Shown here in pieces: positions 54,890 to 64,000 of a stretch of 64,000 nucleotides of DNA. The stretch's first letter is position 1. The number at the start of each line of letters is the position of its first letter. The position numbers and the translations under genes are program-made. This DNA comes from Proteles cristata cristata (lineage: Eukaryota; Chordata; Mammalia; Carnivora; Hyaenidae): positions 744,001 through 808,000 of the forward strand of contig JAESUZ010001071.1 in assembly GCA_017311185.1 (NCBI GenBank). Reading direction: 5' to 3'. Under the pieces are notes generated by a model. The model did not search any database. It saw only the letters and a program-made list of their open reading frames with translations, and was not told the DNA's origin.

Positions 54890-56460
54890 TATATACCATT
54901 TTTGTAGAAAAATGACAATATTAACAAATGCAATTAAAGCATTTGATACAATTCAACATCTGTGAAAGGATAAAAAATAACAAACCTGTTAACACACTAT
55001 TATTAGAACATCCACATTGGCATTTAACAAACATCTGACCTAATGATCAGCTATTAAAATCAATAAGAAAGAAATTAAAAGTAAAATTACCAGAAAAGTA
55101 GAAATAAATCTATTACAATTTGCTCTTAATATGCTCTGTACATAGAAGATTTAAAGAAACTATGACATTTAACAAGTAAATTACAAAGATTTAAGCTTAC
55201 AGTGTAAGTACAAAGAATTAATATTTTACATCATCAAAGAATCTCAAATATTTGCCAATGAACCTAAAAGATTATGAAACTGTACACTAGACAATTCAAA
55301 TTGCTATCAAAGATTTTAAATATCTGTATAATTGGAGAAATATAGCATGTTCAGGTAATGGAATACTCAATTTTGCTAAGAAGTCAGATCTCAACTCATT
55401 GAGCTACAGATCCAACGCACTGCCACTAAAAAGAAAAAGAATCACAGCTTTTCTTTTTCTTTTCTTTTTTTTTTTTGCATATGAAAATTGAATGGGTATC
55501 TGCAAGGCCCAGATATCCAAGAAATCTTAAAGAAGAATAAACCTGAAAGAATGACATACAGGATATAATCTTTATTTTAAGTGATGTCAATTAGAGCAGC
55601 AAAAACATAGCAAAGTGATCAATTTAATAGAATAAACTCTATAGACACTGCTCCATACATATATAATAAACTGAAGTGCAGGAAAGAATGAATGGCATTT
55701 TTTATAAAATGGTGCTACGAAAATTGAATTTCTACCTCAACTGCACATCTTACATAAAAGTCTATTTACGGTGGATAATAAACATAAATGTGCAAGGTGA
55801 AACAATAAAGCTTTTAGACTAAAACATAAGAAAATATTTTTATGGCCTCAGGTTATCAAAGTCTTGCAAAGAACATGAAATGCTAACAGAAAAAAAGAGT
55901 AAGAGATCAATGGAAGCTTATTAAAACTAAGAACATCAAAAGACAGCATTTTAAAAAACTTGGAAAGTATACCATGGATTGGAGGAATACATTTGTATAT
56001 CACATATTTGTGATACTTGTGATATCTGTATATCACATTTTTGGATGCTACTAGAACAGGCAATAGGCGGTTATAAATGGATACATTTCACGCTGGGGGA
56101 AAAGATAATTTAAGGAAGTGAGCAGTTTCTGAGCAGGAATGTGGTACAGTAGTAAGAATGGAAGAATAATACAATAAAATTCCACACTATATTAAGATAG
56201 AAAAAGTAGTGAAGAAAATATCATACCTGCACATAATGCTTATATAACACAGGAGAAAGCCTGTATAAAATTCCATGTATTTAAACCAATTTAATTGGTA
56301 TTTAAAATGCAGACTAAAAATAATTTAATAGGTAATTCATAAAATAGGGTATATAAATAGCTAATGGATACCTTAAAAAGGAGGTTTGCAAATAATTAAT
56401 CACCAAAAGGAAATTCAAATCAAAATAAGGTACTTTAAATTCCAGCTAGGATGAAATCAG
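54890..56460 (+). mobile_element. Second old L1 ORF2 segment, sense
   Basis: ORF2 text restarts from an earlier point of the element (GCAATTAAAGCATTTGATACAATTCAACATC) and runs to CAAAAGGAAATTCAAATC. Because it repeats a stage already covered at 53.3-54.8 kb, it is a separate copy and not a continuation. Strongly decayed. A pyrimidine run at about 55450-55480 is internal. Confidence 0.72.
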
Positions 56461-56966
56461 TGAAATAGCTTTGCCTTCCCACTTTAACAGACTAGGAAGC
56501 CTGAAAAAATATACGAAATTACTATTTCCAACTATTGGACAACATGTAGCACAAGGATACGCTTTCTGGAAGGAGGATAATGAAAGTGCACACTAAGATC
56601 TTCCCAGTTTTCTGCTGGAAGGTGATCTCCAGGCCACAGCACAGAGCAGGGGATACCCAAACAAGACCCAACATAAAGACATCCAAGAGAAGGTGAAGGA
56701 GCTGCAGTTTGTGGGCAGAATACCAGAAAGAAACTCCACAGAGAAAGAGCTCCAGAAATCTCTATAAGCCTCCCTTATCTCTGTACCTGAACACTAAATT
56801 TTGTATGGTTAGCGTGAAACTGAAGGAGGCTGAACTATTCCAAGACCTCACAAGAGCTCAGGGAAGATACTAATGAGACAAATTGGAGAGAGCTCATTGA
56901 ACACGTGGGGCATTCAGGACAGATCACATAAACACCATAGCTTACTCATGGGCAAACCCAGCCTCA
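56461..56966. other. Unassigned sequence, possibly L1-derived
   Basis: About 500 bp that is GC-richer than its surroundings. It may be the 5' region of an old L1, but I cannot confirm it. No gene seen. Confidence 0.4.
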
Positions 56967-57178
56967 GAGCAGTAGCTCAACTTTGTCACTACTGACATAT
57001 TGGCCTAGATAATTCCTTGTTACTGTGGGCTTCCAGTGTACTGCACGGTGTTTAATACCATCACTATTCTCTACCACTAGACACCTGTAACAGTCCTCAA
57101 CTGTCACAACCAGCAATGTCTCCAGACATTTTGAAATGTACCTTGTAAAGCAGGGTCCTGGGTGAGAACCATTGCCCT
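56967..57178 (-). mobile_element. MER5A-like hAT DNA transposon, antisense
   Basis: CAACTGTCACAACCAGCAATGTCTCCAGACATTTTG and the end GTGAGAACCATTGCC are the reverse complement of MER5A text. CTTTGTCACTACTGACATATTGG fits its other end. Non-autonomous, no transposase. Confidence 0.78.
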
Positions 57179-57196
57179 AATAGCTAGCTTAGACCT

Positions 57197-57395
57197 GGGG
57201 CACCTAGGTGGCACAGTCGGTTAAGCATCTGACTCTTGATCTCGTCCCAGGTCATGGTCTCACAGTGGTGAATTCAAGCCCCACCTCAGGTTCTATGCTG
57301 ATTGCACCGAGCCTACTTGGGATTCTGTCTCTTTCTCTTTGTCCCTCCCCTACTGGTCTCTCTGAAAATGAATAAACACAAATTTTTTAAAAAGT
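57197..57395 (+). mobile_element. Carnivore SINE with 12-bp TSD, first of a SINE cluster
   Basis: GGGGCACCTAGGTGGCACAGTCGG head, CAGTGGTGAATTCAAGCCC, CT block and AAATGAATAAACAC tail. TSD TAGCTTAGACCT at 57185-57196 and 57396-57407. Confidence 0.94.
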
Positions 57396-57450
57396 TAGCT
57401 TAGACCTAAAAAATAAAACTTGAAACTATGCCTCAAAAAGATCAAGTTCA

Positions 57451-57660
57451 GGGCACCTGGGTGTCTGAGTCCTGTCAAGCATCGCTTGATTTTCAGCTCA
57501 GGTCAAGTTCTCGCAGTTAAGGAGATCTAGCCCCGTGTGGGACTCTGTGCTGACAGCTTGGAACCTGCTTGTGATTTTCTTTCTCTCCCTCTCTCTCCAC
57601 CCCTCTTCCACTCACTTGCATATTCTCTCTCTCAAAATAAATAAATATTAACCAAAGAAA
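57451..57660 (+). mobile_element. Carnivore SINE, upstream half of a head-to-tail pair
   Basis: GGGCACCTGGGTGTCTGAG head, GTGCTGACAGCTTGGAACC centre, CT block and AAAATAAATAAATATT tail that runs straight into the next SINE head. Confidence 0.93.
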
Positions 57661-57879
57661 GGGGGCACCTGGGTGGCTCAGTGGTTTAAACGTCCCACTT
57701 CTGCTCTGGTCTTGATCTTGTGGTTCAGGAGTTCGAGCACCCTATCTGGCTCTCTGCTGTCAACAGAGCCTGCTTCAGGTCCTCCATTTCCCTCTCTCTC
57801 TCTGTCCCTCCCCTGCTTGTGTTTGTGTGTGTGTGCATTGTTCTCTCTCTCTCTCAAAAATAAACATTAAAAAAAAAAA
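57661..57879 (+). mobile_element. Carnivore SINE, downstream half of a head-to-tail pair
   Basis: GGGGGCACCTGGGTGGCTCAG head begins directly at the tail of the preceding SINE. CT block with TTGTGTTTGTGTGTGTGTGC, then CAAAAATAAACATTAAAA. The pair may share a degenerate outer TSD, AAGATCAAGTTC / AAGACTAAGCAT. Confidence 0.94.
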
Positions 57880-58109
57880 GACTAAGCATGTCCTAAAGAA
57901 ACTGCTTGCCACTAAAGCAAAATTAAAATTAAAAGAAGATAATAAAGTACATTAAGCAATAATATAACATTCATGGGGTCTAGCATTCTGTCAAAAATTA
58001 CCAAAAAAAATGTGAAGAAGGAAATTTTGACCAATTACCACAGGAAAAATGAGAAAGCAAGAAATCACAGCTACCTTTAAGAAATCCTTTAAGAAATCAA
58101 CTGTGATGC
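57880..58109. other. Unassigned AT-rich spacer
   Basis: About 230 bp with no feature. It ends in the TSD of the next SINE. Confidence 0.5.
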
Positions 58110-58331
58110 TTTTTAGGGGCTCTTGGGTGGCTCAGTTGGTTAAGCATCCAACTGTGACTCAGGTCATGATGTTGCTGTTCCTGAGTTCGAATCTCGTGTC
58201 AGGCTCTGTGCTGCCATAGCAGATCCTGGAGCCTGTTTTAGGTCCTGTCTCTCCCTCTCTCTCTTTCTGTCCCTTCCTTGCTCACACACTGTCTCTCTCT
58301 CAAAAATAAACTTTAAAAACATTTTTTAAAA
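58110..58331 (+). mobile_element. Carnivore SINE with 19-bp TSD
   Basis: GGGGCTCTTGGGTGGCTCAGTTGG head, CCTGAGTTCGAATCTCG B-box, CT block and CAAAAATAAACTTTAAAAAC tail. TSD AAGAAATCAACTGTGATGC / AAGAAATCAACTGTTATGC (58091-58109, 58332-58350; 18 of 19 match). Confidence 0.95.
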
Positions 58332-58359
58332 AAGAAATCAACTGTTATGCCTTTAAAAC

Positions 58360-58640
58360 TTTTTGTTAAACTCTATATAACATAAAAATTACCGCTCTAA
58401 TGATTTTTTAGGTGTTCACTTCAGTGGAACGAAGTACATGCACATCGTTGTACAACCAGCACCATCATCCATCTCCAGAACTTTCCATCTTCCCAAACTG
58501 AAACTCTGTGCCCATAAACCCTCACTCCCATCTCACCCCTCAGCCCGACAACGACCATCCTCCTTTCTGCCTGTGAATCAGACTATTCTAGCTAGATACA
58601 TACTATTAGTGAAATCCACACTATTTGTAATTTTCTAACT
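58360..58640 (-). mobile_element. Old L1 3' UTR fragment, antisense
   Basis: TTCACTTCAGTGGAACGAAGTACATGCACATCG, CATCATCCATCTCCAGAAC and TTCCCAAACTGAAACTCTGTGCCC are the reverse of a typical L1M 3' UTR. Sits tail-to-head against the sense L1 that follows. Confidence 0.75.
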
Positions 58641-60870
58641 GGCTTATTAAAAAAGCTTCTAATTACATAGATCGAAAACTGACAGAACTGAAAGAAGACA
58701 TGGATGAATCCAGTTACAGGTAGAAATTTCAAACTGCTATCTCGTAACTGACAAAGTAAAAATCAAATCACTGGAATATATATAAAACCTGTACACAGCT
58801 GTCAAACTTAACTGACATTTTTTTAAGAAAAAACTTGATTCCAAATTCTTCAGAAATTTCTTTTCAACACCTTTTTTTTCAAAACATATGGAACATTCAT
58901 CAGAAAGTCCATATGCTAGCCCAAAGAAAATACTTCTCAAACAGAATATAGATTATACAAAGGATATATATTCTGTCCTTTAATATGGTTATTCTGACCT
59001 GCAGTGGAATTACGTTAAATTAGTAACACAAATATATTTGCAAACACATGGAAATTAAACAATATATTTCTACATATCACATTACAAAGTATATGAGAGT
59101 ATATTTTTGACACAATTATAGTATCATTATTTATGGGGCTCAGCTAAGGCCGTGCTTAGAAATAAATTGATAAATTTCAATAATTTATCAATTATTATCT
59201 AATATTATCCATTATCTAACATTAATGTCTAATGTTATCATTGAAAGCAATTCAATTATAATATTAGAAAAGAGAAAAATATTTCACATCAAATTTAATT
59301 TTCCTAAATAGGAAATACCTAAAATTTTTAGGAAAGGTAAATTTGAAACAAATGAAATAGAAAATGGAAAAAAAATGGGATATGTCAATGACACCAAAGA
59401 TGAGTTTTTGAAAAAGATAATTGAATTGATGAACCTCTATCCAGACTGATGAAAGACAGAAAGAGAAGAAAGGGAGAAAAGATAGACACTATTAGTTCAT
59501 TAACAATATCAGGAATAAAAGAGGAGATATCATTACACATCCAATGGACATGAAAAGAATAGGAAAATATTATGAATTTTTCTAAAAATATTTGACAACT
59601 AAGACAAATGGAAAAGTCATCAACAGACACAAAATACCAAGACTGAATCAAGAAGGAAATGTGAAAATTTAATGACCACCTATCTATTAAATAAAACTTT
59701 CTCAAAAAAAAGTATTGGGACCAGAAGGTCTATTTTTGGAGAATTTAATTGAACATTTAAGGAAAAAATAATCAATCCCCATAGGTGCTTTCATACAATA
59801 GGAGACAGAGAACATGCGATGGAAAATTGGATAAGGAAATTATAAGGGAAAAAACCTAACTCCTGACTAAGTCTCCTCTTGTACGTATAGGCAACAATCT
59901 TTTAAAAAATGATAGCAAAGCAAATACTTTATAAAAGTTAATACACAGTAGCCAAGTGGCATTTAGCGCAGTAAAGCAATCAATGTAATTCACCATATAA
60001 ACAAATAGAGGAGAAAAAATTCATGACTGTGTTAATAAATACAAAAAATCATTTTATAAAATTTAATACCCATTTATGATAAAGAGTTGGAATGAATAAA
60101 AATAACCTACAAAATCCTGTAGCTAACTTAATAGGTGAAAAAAAAAAAAGAGTGTTTATTCCATACAATTGGGAACATGGCAAGATTGTCCACTCTCAGT
60201 ACATCTATATAATATTATCCTGAAAGCCTTAGATAATGTAATAAGGTAAGGAAAAGTAATAGAAGAAAAATGGAGTGGAAAGGAAGACATACAACCATCT
60301 GTACTTGTAAGCAGCATGGTCAAGTAGGTGTACCTCCTAATATATTTAGATAAAATCTAGTAGAATTCATTATTTAATATAGCATGGTCTTGGAACATAA
60401 GGTCAATATCCAAAATTAAATGTATTTCTTTATGCCACTAACAAAGTATAGTGACAAAAATGTGTAAAATTCAAAACTATGAAAAAAGATAAAATTTAGT
60501 AACATTTCTGGAAGACCTATATCAGAAAAGCATAAACATAAAAGTAAATTTTATTTTTCTAAATGTTTGTTTATTTAGAGAAAGAGAAAGAGTATGAGAA
60601 GGGAAGGGGCAGAGAGAATTCCAAGCAGGCTCTGTACTGTCTGTGTAGAGCCCAGTATGGGGCTCAATCTCATGAACCTTGAGATCATGACCTGAACCGA
60701 GATGAAATCAAGTCAGAAGCTTAACCTACTGAGCCACCCAGGTGCCCCAAAAATAAATTTTAAAGGAATTAAATAAATGGAATGATATAATTAATTTATA
60801 AGGCTGAAAAACTCAATTTTTGTAAATGCCATTTTTCTCCAAATCATTTAATGGAATGCTGCATTTCATA
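58641..60870 (+). mobile_element. Third old L1 body, sense (endonuclease to RT region)
   Basis: GATCGAAAACTGACAGAACTGAAAG, ATTCATCAGAAAGTCCATATGC, GGCCGTGCTTAGAAATAAATTG, ATGAACCTCTATCCAGACTG and CCAAGACTGAATCAAGAAGG, then ATGGCAAGATTGTCCACTCTC, follow ORF2 from endonuclease to reverse transcriptase. SINE at 60553-60748 interrupts it. No frame survives. Confidence 0.78.
60553..60748 (-). mobile_element. Older carnivore SINE with degenerate TSD
   Basis: Antisense: TTTTCTAAATGTTTGTTTATTTAGAG tail, GGGAAGGGGCAGAGAG, GAGATCATGACCTGAACC, CTGAGCCACCCAGGTGCCCC. TSD AAAAGTAAATTTTA / AAAAATAAATTTTA. Confidence 0.94.
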
Positions 60871-60875
60871 AGGTA

Positions 60876-61087
60876 AATTTTTATTTTTTTTATTTTTTAT
60901 TTCTAGGATAGAGAGAGACAGCGTGAACAGGGGAGGGTCAGAGAGAGGGAGTCACAGACTGAAACAGGCTCCAGGCTCCGAGCTGGCAGTCAGCACAGAG
61001 CCCGACGCGGGGCTCGAACCCACGAACCGCAGATCGTGACCTAAGCGAAAGTCGGACGCTTAACTGACTAAGCCACCCAGGCGCTCC
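60876..61087 (-). mobile_element. Young carnivore SINE, antisense
   Basis: T-rich tail, TTTCTAGGATAGAGAGAGACAGCGTG, CACAGACTGAAACAGG, GAGCTGGCAGTCAGCAC and CTCGAACCCACGAACCGC, with GCGAAAGTCGGACGC and CCACCCAGGCGCTCC. Shares all markers with 38675-38896 and 61916-62140. Confidence 0.95.
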
Positions 61088-61540
61088 ATAACACATCTTC
61101 TGCGATAAACATTTGAGTTTGACTTCTTAATGGTACTGAGATGTTTACCTCTTTTACAACGTCTTAGGAAGCCATCCATCATAATAACATAAGCTAAAAT
61201 TTTCAGTCCTGGTACTACTTCTGGTGACAAATCATGAAAACAAGATTAACCTAAGAAGTCCATTGGTGGCAAAGGAGGCAAGACTGTTTTCTGTTCAGAA
61301 ACTAGTCTGGCAAAATTTAATTGTACTGAAATCTTTTCTGCATTGACATCTTATAGAAATTTCTTGTCTTAAAGCTATACAAATATAAGAAAATATAGTG
61401 ATTTCTCAACCTCTATTTTTCCAATAGGTTTGTTTGTTTCAAAGACTAGATGAAGAACATGAAGGATAGTCATATACCGCTAATTTAATATAACTCCTGA
61501 AGCCTTAATGGGAACTTGAATTAAATCTTAGCATTTTTGG
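61088..61540. other. Unassigned sequence
   Basis: About 450 bp with no feature that I can identify. Confidence 0.5.
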
Positions 61541-61748
61541 GGGCACCTGGGTGGCTCAGTTGGTTAAGTGTCCTATTTTTGGCTCAGGTCCTGATCTTGT
61601 GGTTCTGAGTTCGAGCCTCATGTCGGACTCTGTACTGACAGCTCCGAATCTGGAGTGAGCGTGCTTCTACTTCTGTGTCTCCCAAGCTCTCTGCACCTCC
61701 CCCATCCACACTCTACCTCTCGATATCTCTCAAGATAAAAAGCAAACA
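61541..61748 (+). mobile_element. Carnivore tRNA-derived SINE
   Basis: GGGGCACCTGGGTGGCTCAGTTGG head, GTTCTGAGTTCGAGCCTC B-box, CTGACAGCTCCGAATCTGGA centre, decayed CT block and a short A-rich tail. Confidence 0.92.
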
Positions 61749-61915
61749 TTTTGGCTTTTTAAATTTTATTTAAAATGTTATGCTAAGATTATGGAATTAA
61801 CTTTTAAGTTATTCATAATAATCTCAAATTACTTGGCAAATGTAAGATTGTTTGAAGGCTTTGTTTTTAATCTGGAGATATTTCTGTAACTTTCTGGTTA
61901 GAAAAGTACACTCTG

Positions 61916-62140
61916 GGGGCGCCTGGGTGGCTTAGTCGGTTAAGCGTCCGACTTTCGCTTAGTTCATGATCTCGCGGTTCGTGGGTTCGACCCCCGCATC
62001 CGGCTCTGTGCTGACTGCCAGCTCAGAGCCTGGAGCCTGTTTCAGTCTGTGACTCCCTCTCTCTCTCTGACCCTCCCCTGTTCACGCTATCTCTCTCTCT
62101 TCTAGAAATAAAAAAAATTAAAAAAAAAATAAAAAAAAAA
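61916..62140 (+). mobile_element. Young, near-intact carnivore SINE with 16-bp TSD
   Basis: GGGGCGCCTGGGTGGCTTAGTCGG head with A-box, GTTCGTGGGTTCGACCC B-box, CTGACTGCCAGCTCAGAGCC (4-nt longer centre) and TTTCAGTCTGTGACTCCC, then CTTCTAGAAATA and an A-tail. Perfect TSD AGAAAAGTACACTCTG at 61900-61915 and 62141-62156. Most CpGs kept, so among the youngest copies here. Confidence 0.97.
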
Positions 62141-62156
62141 AGAAAAGTACACTCTG

Positions 62157-63049
62157 CACTTGTCCACACTAAGACTGAATATTCTCCGGAGAGAGAAGTA
62201 AAGAAGCCACCTACTGCTCACATAAGAGTAGGGCTATCTCCTACTCCAGTGAATTTGCTTTAAAAACAAAAATCAGTTATTGAAGCAGCTTCCAAAGACT
62301 AGATTTTTTACTTGCCTATAAATCTCACAATTCTATTTCCAAAAAATATTCCATTATTTTAAATACCAATATTTACATTTTAAAAGGAGTATTTATTGGT
62401 TTGGCAATGGGAGGGGGTGATAGCATGAAATCGATTGGAAAGCTGATAGGAGAGGGGACATAAAACAGAGTAGAAGTCTTCTGGGTGCTTCAACATGAAA
62501 TACAGTTTCTCGTTTCATAAGTTCCTCATTAAAAGAAAAACATAACAGTAGGAATGAAATAGCCTGGATTGATTTTTTGGGGGGGGCATAGTGCTCACTC
62601 ATAAAAGATAGAAAGTTTTTTTTGAAATAAGATGATATTAAGAAACTCTTACCATCTGAGCTAGTTTGCTACCTGATCAATTTGATCCACACACAGGCAT
62701 TGGAAAGCATGGGTTGAGCAGAAAAACATGAGGTTACAAACTGTGTGATATTAGGTAGAATTTGTAACTAGAACAAGAACAGATGTTGAAGCAATGGTAC
62801 AAGAGAATTTTAAAATTACAGTCATGTCTAGCACATCACACAAATAGCAGGTGCATTTTATTCTTGGTGTTTGCATACTGGTTTTCCATGAGAAACTTCC
62901 TGAAAGTTTTTTTAAAGGACTGTATTGAAGTGGAGCATATAAAGTGTGTAAATGAGTAACTTGTTTATTGAAAGGCCTTAACTGGCATCTGGGCATTGCA
63001 CATAGTTATCAACAAACATGCTTTCATCTTTCTCTATGTGAGATTTTAT
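62157..63049. other. Unassigned sequence
   Basis: About 890 bp with no gene or repeat that I can name. A G-run of seven lies at 62580-62586. Confidence 0.5.
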
Positions 63050-63255
63050 TCCAGACTTTGTGAGAGACTCAAAGATAAATGACATTTGGCCTCTTCTCTT
63101 GCTGAAGCTGCACTCTGCTTTGGGCCATGAGTCATACTAAGATGCAAAAAAGAAGTACCACATCTCCTATGGGATGTCAGAAATAAGATTGATCTCAGTG
63201 ACCTCAGCTAGTGAGGAAAGGCTTTGTGGAAGAAATCAGACTTGACCTAGATCAC
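63050..63255 (-). mobile_element. Possible L2 fragment, antisense
   Basis: AAAGGCTTTGTGGAAGAAATCAGACTTGACCTAGATC resembles reverse L2 text. Weak. Confidence 0.35.
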
Positions 63256-63269
63256 AAAAAAATGAGCTA

Positions 63270-63291
63270 TAAATAATAATAATAATAATAA
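63270..63291 (+). repeat. (AAT)n simple repeat
   Basis: Seven AAT/ATA units without interruption. Confidence 0.9.
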
Positions 63292-63294
63292 CTC

Positions 63295-63375
63295 ATAAGC
63301 TGTATAATGTGTTATTGGGTTGAAAGCACTTTACTTAGGCATTACCTCATTTATCGCTCACAACTGAAGGAACAT
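63295..63375 (-). mobile_element. Possible MIR fragment, antisense
   Basis: AAAGCACTTTACTTAGGCATTACCTCATTTATCGCTCACAAC follows reverse MIR text. Short. Confidence 0.5.
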
Positions 63376-64000
63376 GAGCAAGCAAATTTGTCAGGGGAGG
63401 AAGCAGTTGCTGTTAGGAGAACAATGGAATGCTAACAGAAGAAGGGAAAGCTGGGGTCTGATAGAAAATCTGGGCCTGGAATCCCAGAAGCTGTAAGTTT
63501 CTAGTGTGTGTTTTAAGATTTGAAAAAAATTTTTGTGAACTGTGTCTTTGTATGATTTGAGAAAGGGGTTGAGTTTTTACCCTAGGTTAAGTGAATTATT
63601 CAGGTGCTCTTTAAAGCCCAGGAAAATATAGACCATTGAGTGTATCCTTGCACAACTGCCTGTTCTGGAAAGGTAGCTAGTTTTCTCGTAACTGGCCAAT
63701 CCAAGCTGGAAATAGTGCTTCACCCATATAATTTTACAGTTATTACAAATTCTTCCTCAAGTCATGTATGTATGAGGTGTTTAGCTGCAGAAAAAAAATG
63801 ATCAAAAATCCTCTTGGGCTAACCAAGTATGTGCACAATAAAGAAATATGCTGGTACAAGAAAGGTCTAGAAAATTAAAGTAGTTCCATCAACTGAGAAA
63901 ACTGCAGATTTATTCATTCTTCTTCAGAACTCATTTTACTCCAAAAATATATAGTGAAAAATCTGCCAGTGGAGTTAGCAAAGTCAATGAGAAATTAATG
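63376..64000. other. Unassigned sequence to window end
   Basis: About 620 bp with no gene or repeat that I can name. Confidence 0.5.

Noticed and set aside
59160..59260. Inverted repeat AACATTA-ATGTC-TAATGTT and ATTATC repeats
   Set aside because: Low-complexity AT-rich DNA inside an old L1. Such short stems are expected by chance.
61916..61990. tRNA gene-like sequence with A and B boxes
   Set aside because: It is the tRNA-derived head of a SINE, followed by the CT-rich body and A-tail and flanked by a TSD. The same applies to the other SINE heads.
1..64000. CRISPR-like array, because a similar ~200-bp sequence recurs many times
   Set aside because: Copies are irregularly spaced, in both orientations, with TSDs and A-tails. 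They are dispersed SINEs in a mammalian genome.

Overview
This is non-coding nuclear DNA from a carnivoran mammal. The evidence is the roughly three dozen tRNA-derived carnivore SINEs (CanSINE/SINEC type: a tRNA-like head, a CT-rich middle and an AATAAA-type A-rich tail) and L1 elements with a carnivore-type 3' end. The L1 3' end that closes on a GACAATAAA motif and the SINE head sequences point to a feliform (cat-side) carnivore. The youngest SINE copies have a tail reading CTCCTAGAAATAAATAAA and a 4-nt longer centre. I do not recognise these as the usual young domestic-cat type, so a non-felid feliform is possible, but that is an inference. The window is AT-rich, and I found no intact host gene, no RNA gene and no CRISPR array.

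Layout. 0.8-5.4 kb: a very old, decayed L1 on the + strand, split by five SINEs. 5.5-6.0 kb: a younger L1 3' end. 6-19.4 kb: mostly unassigned sequence with scattered SINEs, two MIRs, two older repeats that I can only partly name, and simple repeats. 19.4-22.5 kb: an MLT1-like LTR, two antisense L1 pieces, a MIR and a sense L1 that hosts a young SINE. 22.5-49.4 kb: long unassigned stretches with SINEs, MIR and L2 relics and several L1 3' ends. Within this lie a CpG-rich patch (37.84-38.03 kb) and a block without recognisable repeats at 46.3-49.4 kb. 49.7-51.1 kb: the best-preserved L1, on the - strand, 5' truncated and bounded by a 16-bp target-site duplication (TSD). 53.3-60.9 kb: three further decayed sense L1 bodies, an antisense L1 3' UTR piece, a MER5A-like DNA transposon and a dense set of SINEs. 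60.9-64 kb: more SINEs, some young, then unassigned sequence.

Nothing here forms a pathway or operon. The only proteins recognisable in translation are fragments of the L1 ORF2 protein. Their reading frames are broken or truncated, so they are relics. The region could be intergenic or inside a long intron; the sequence alone does not decide. Four short segments (342-395, 12632-12688, 37847-38025, 47500-47557) have exon-like features and deserve an RNA check. The other points of interest are structural: G-quadruplex and Z-DNA candidates, hairpins, a head-to-head SINE foldback, a templated insertion in a SINE, and two SINEs alternating with three copies of a near-identical 12-mer. I found no previously undescribed biological system.
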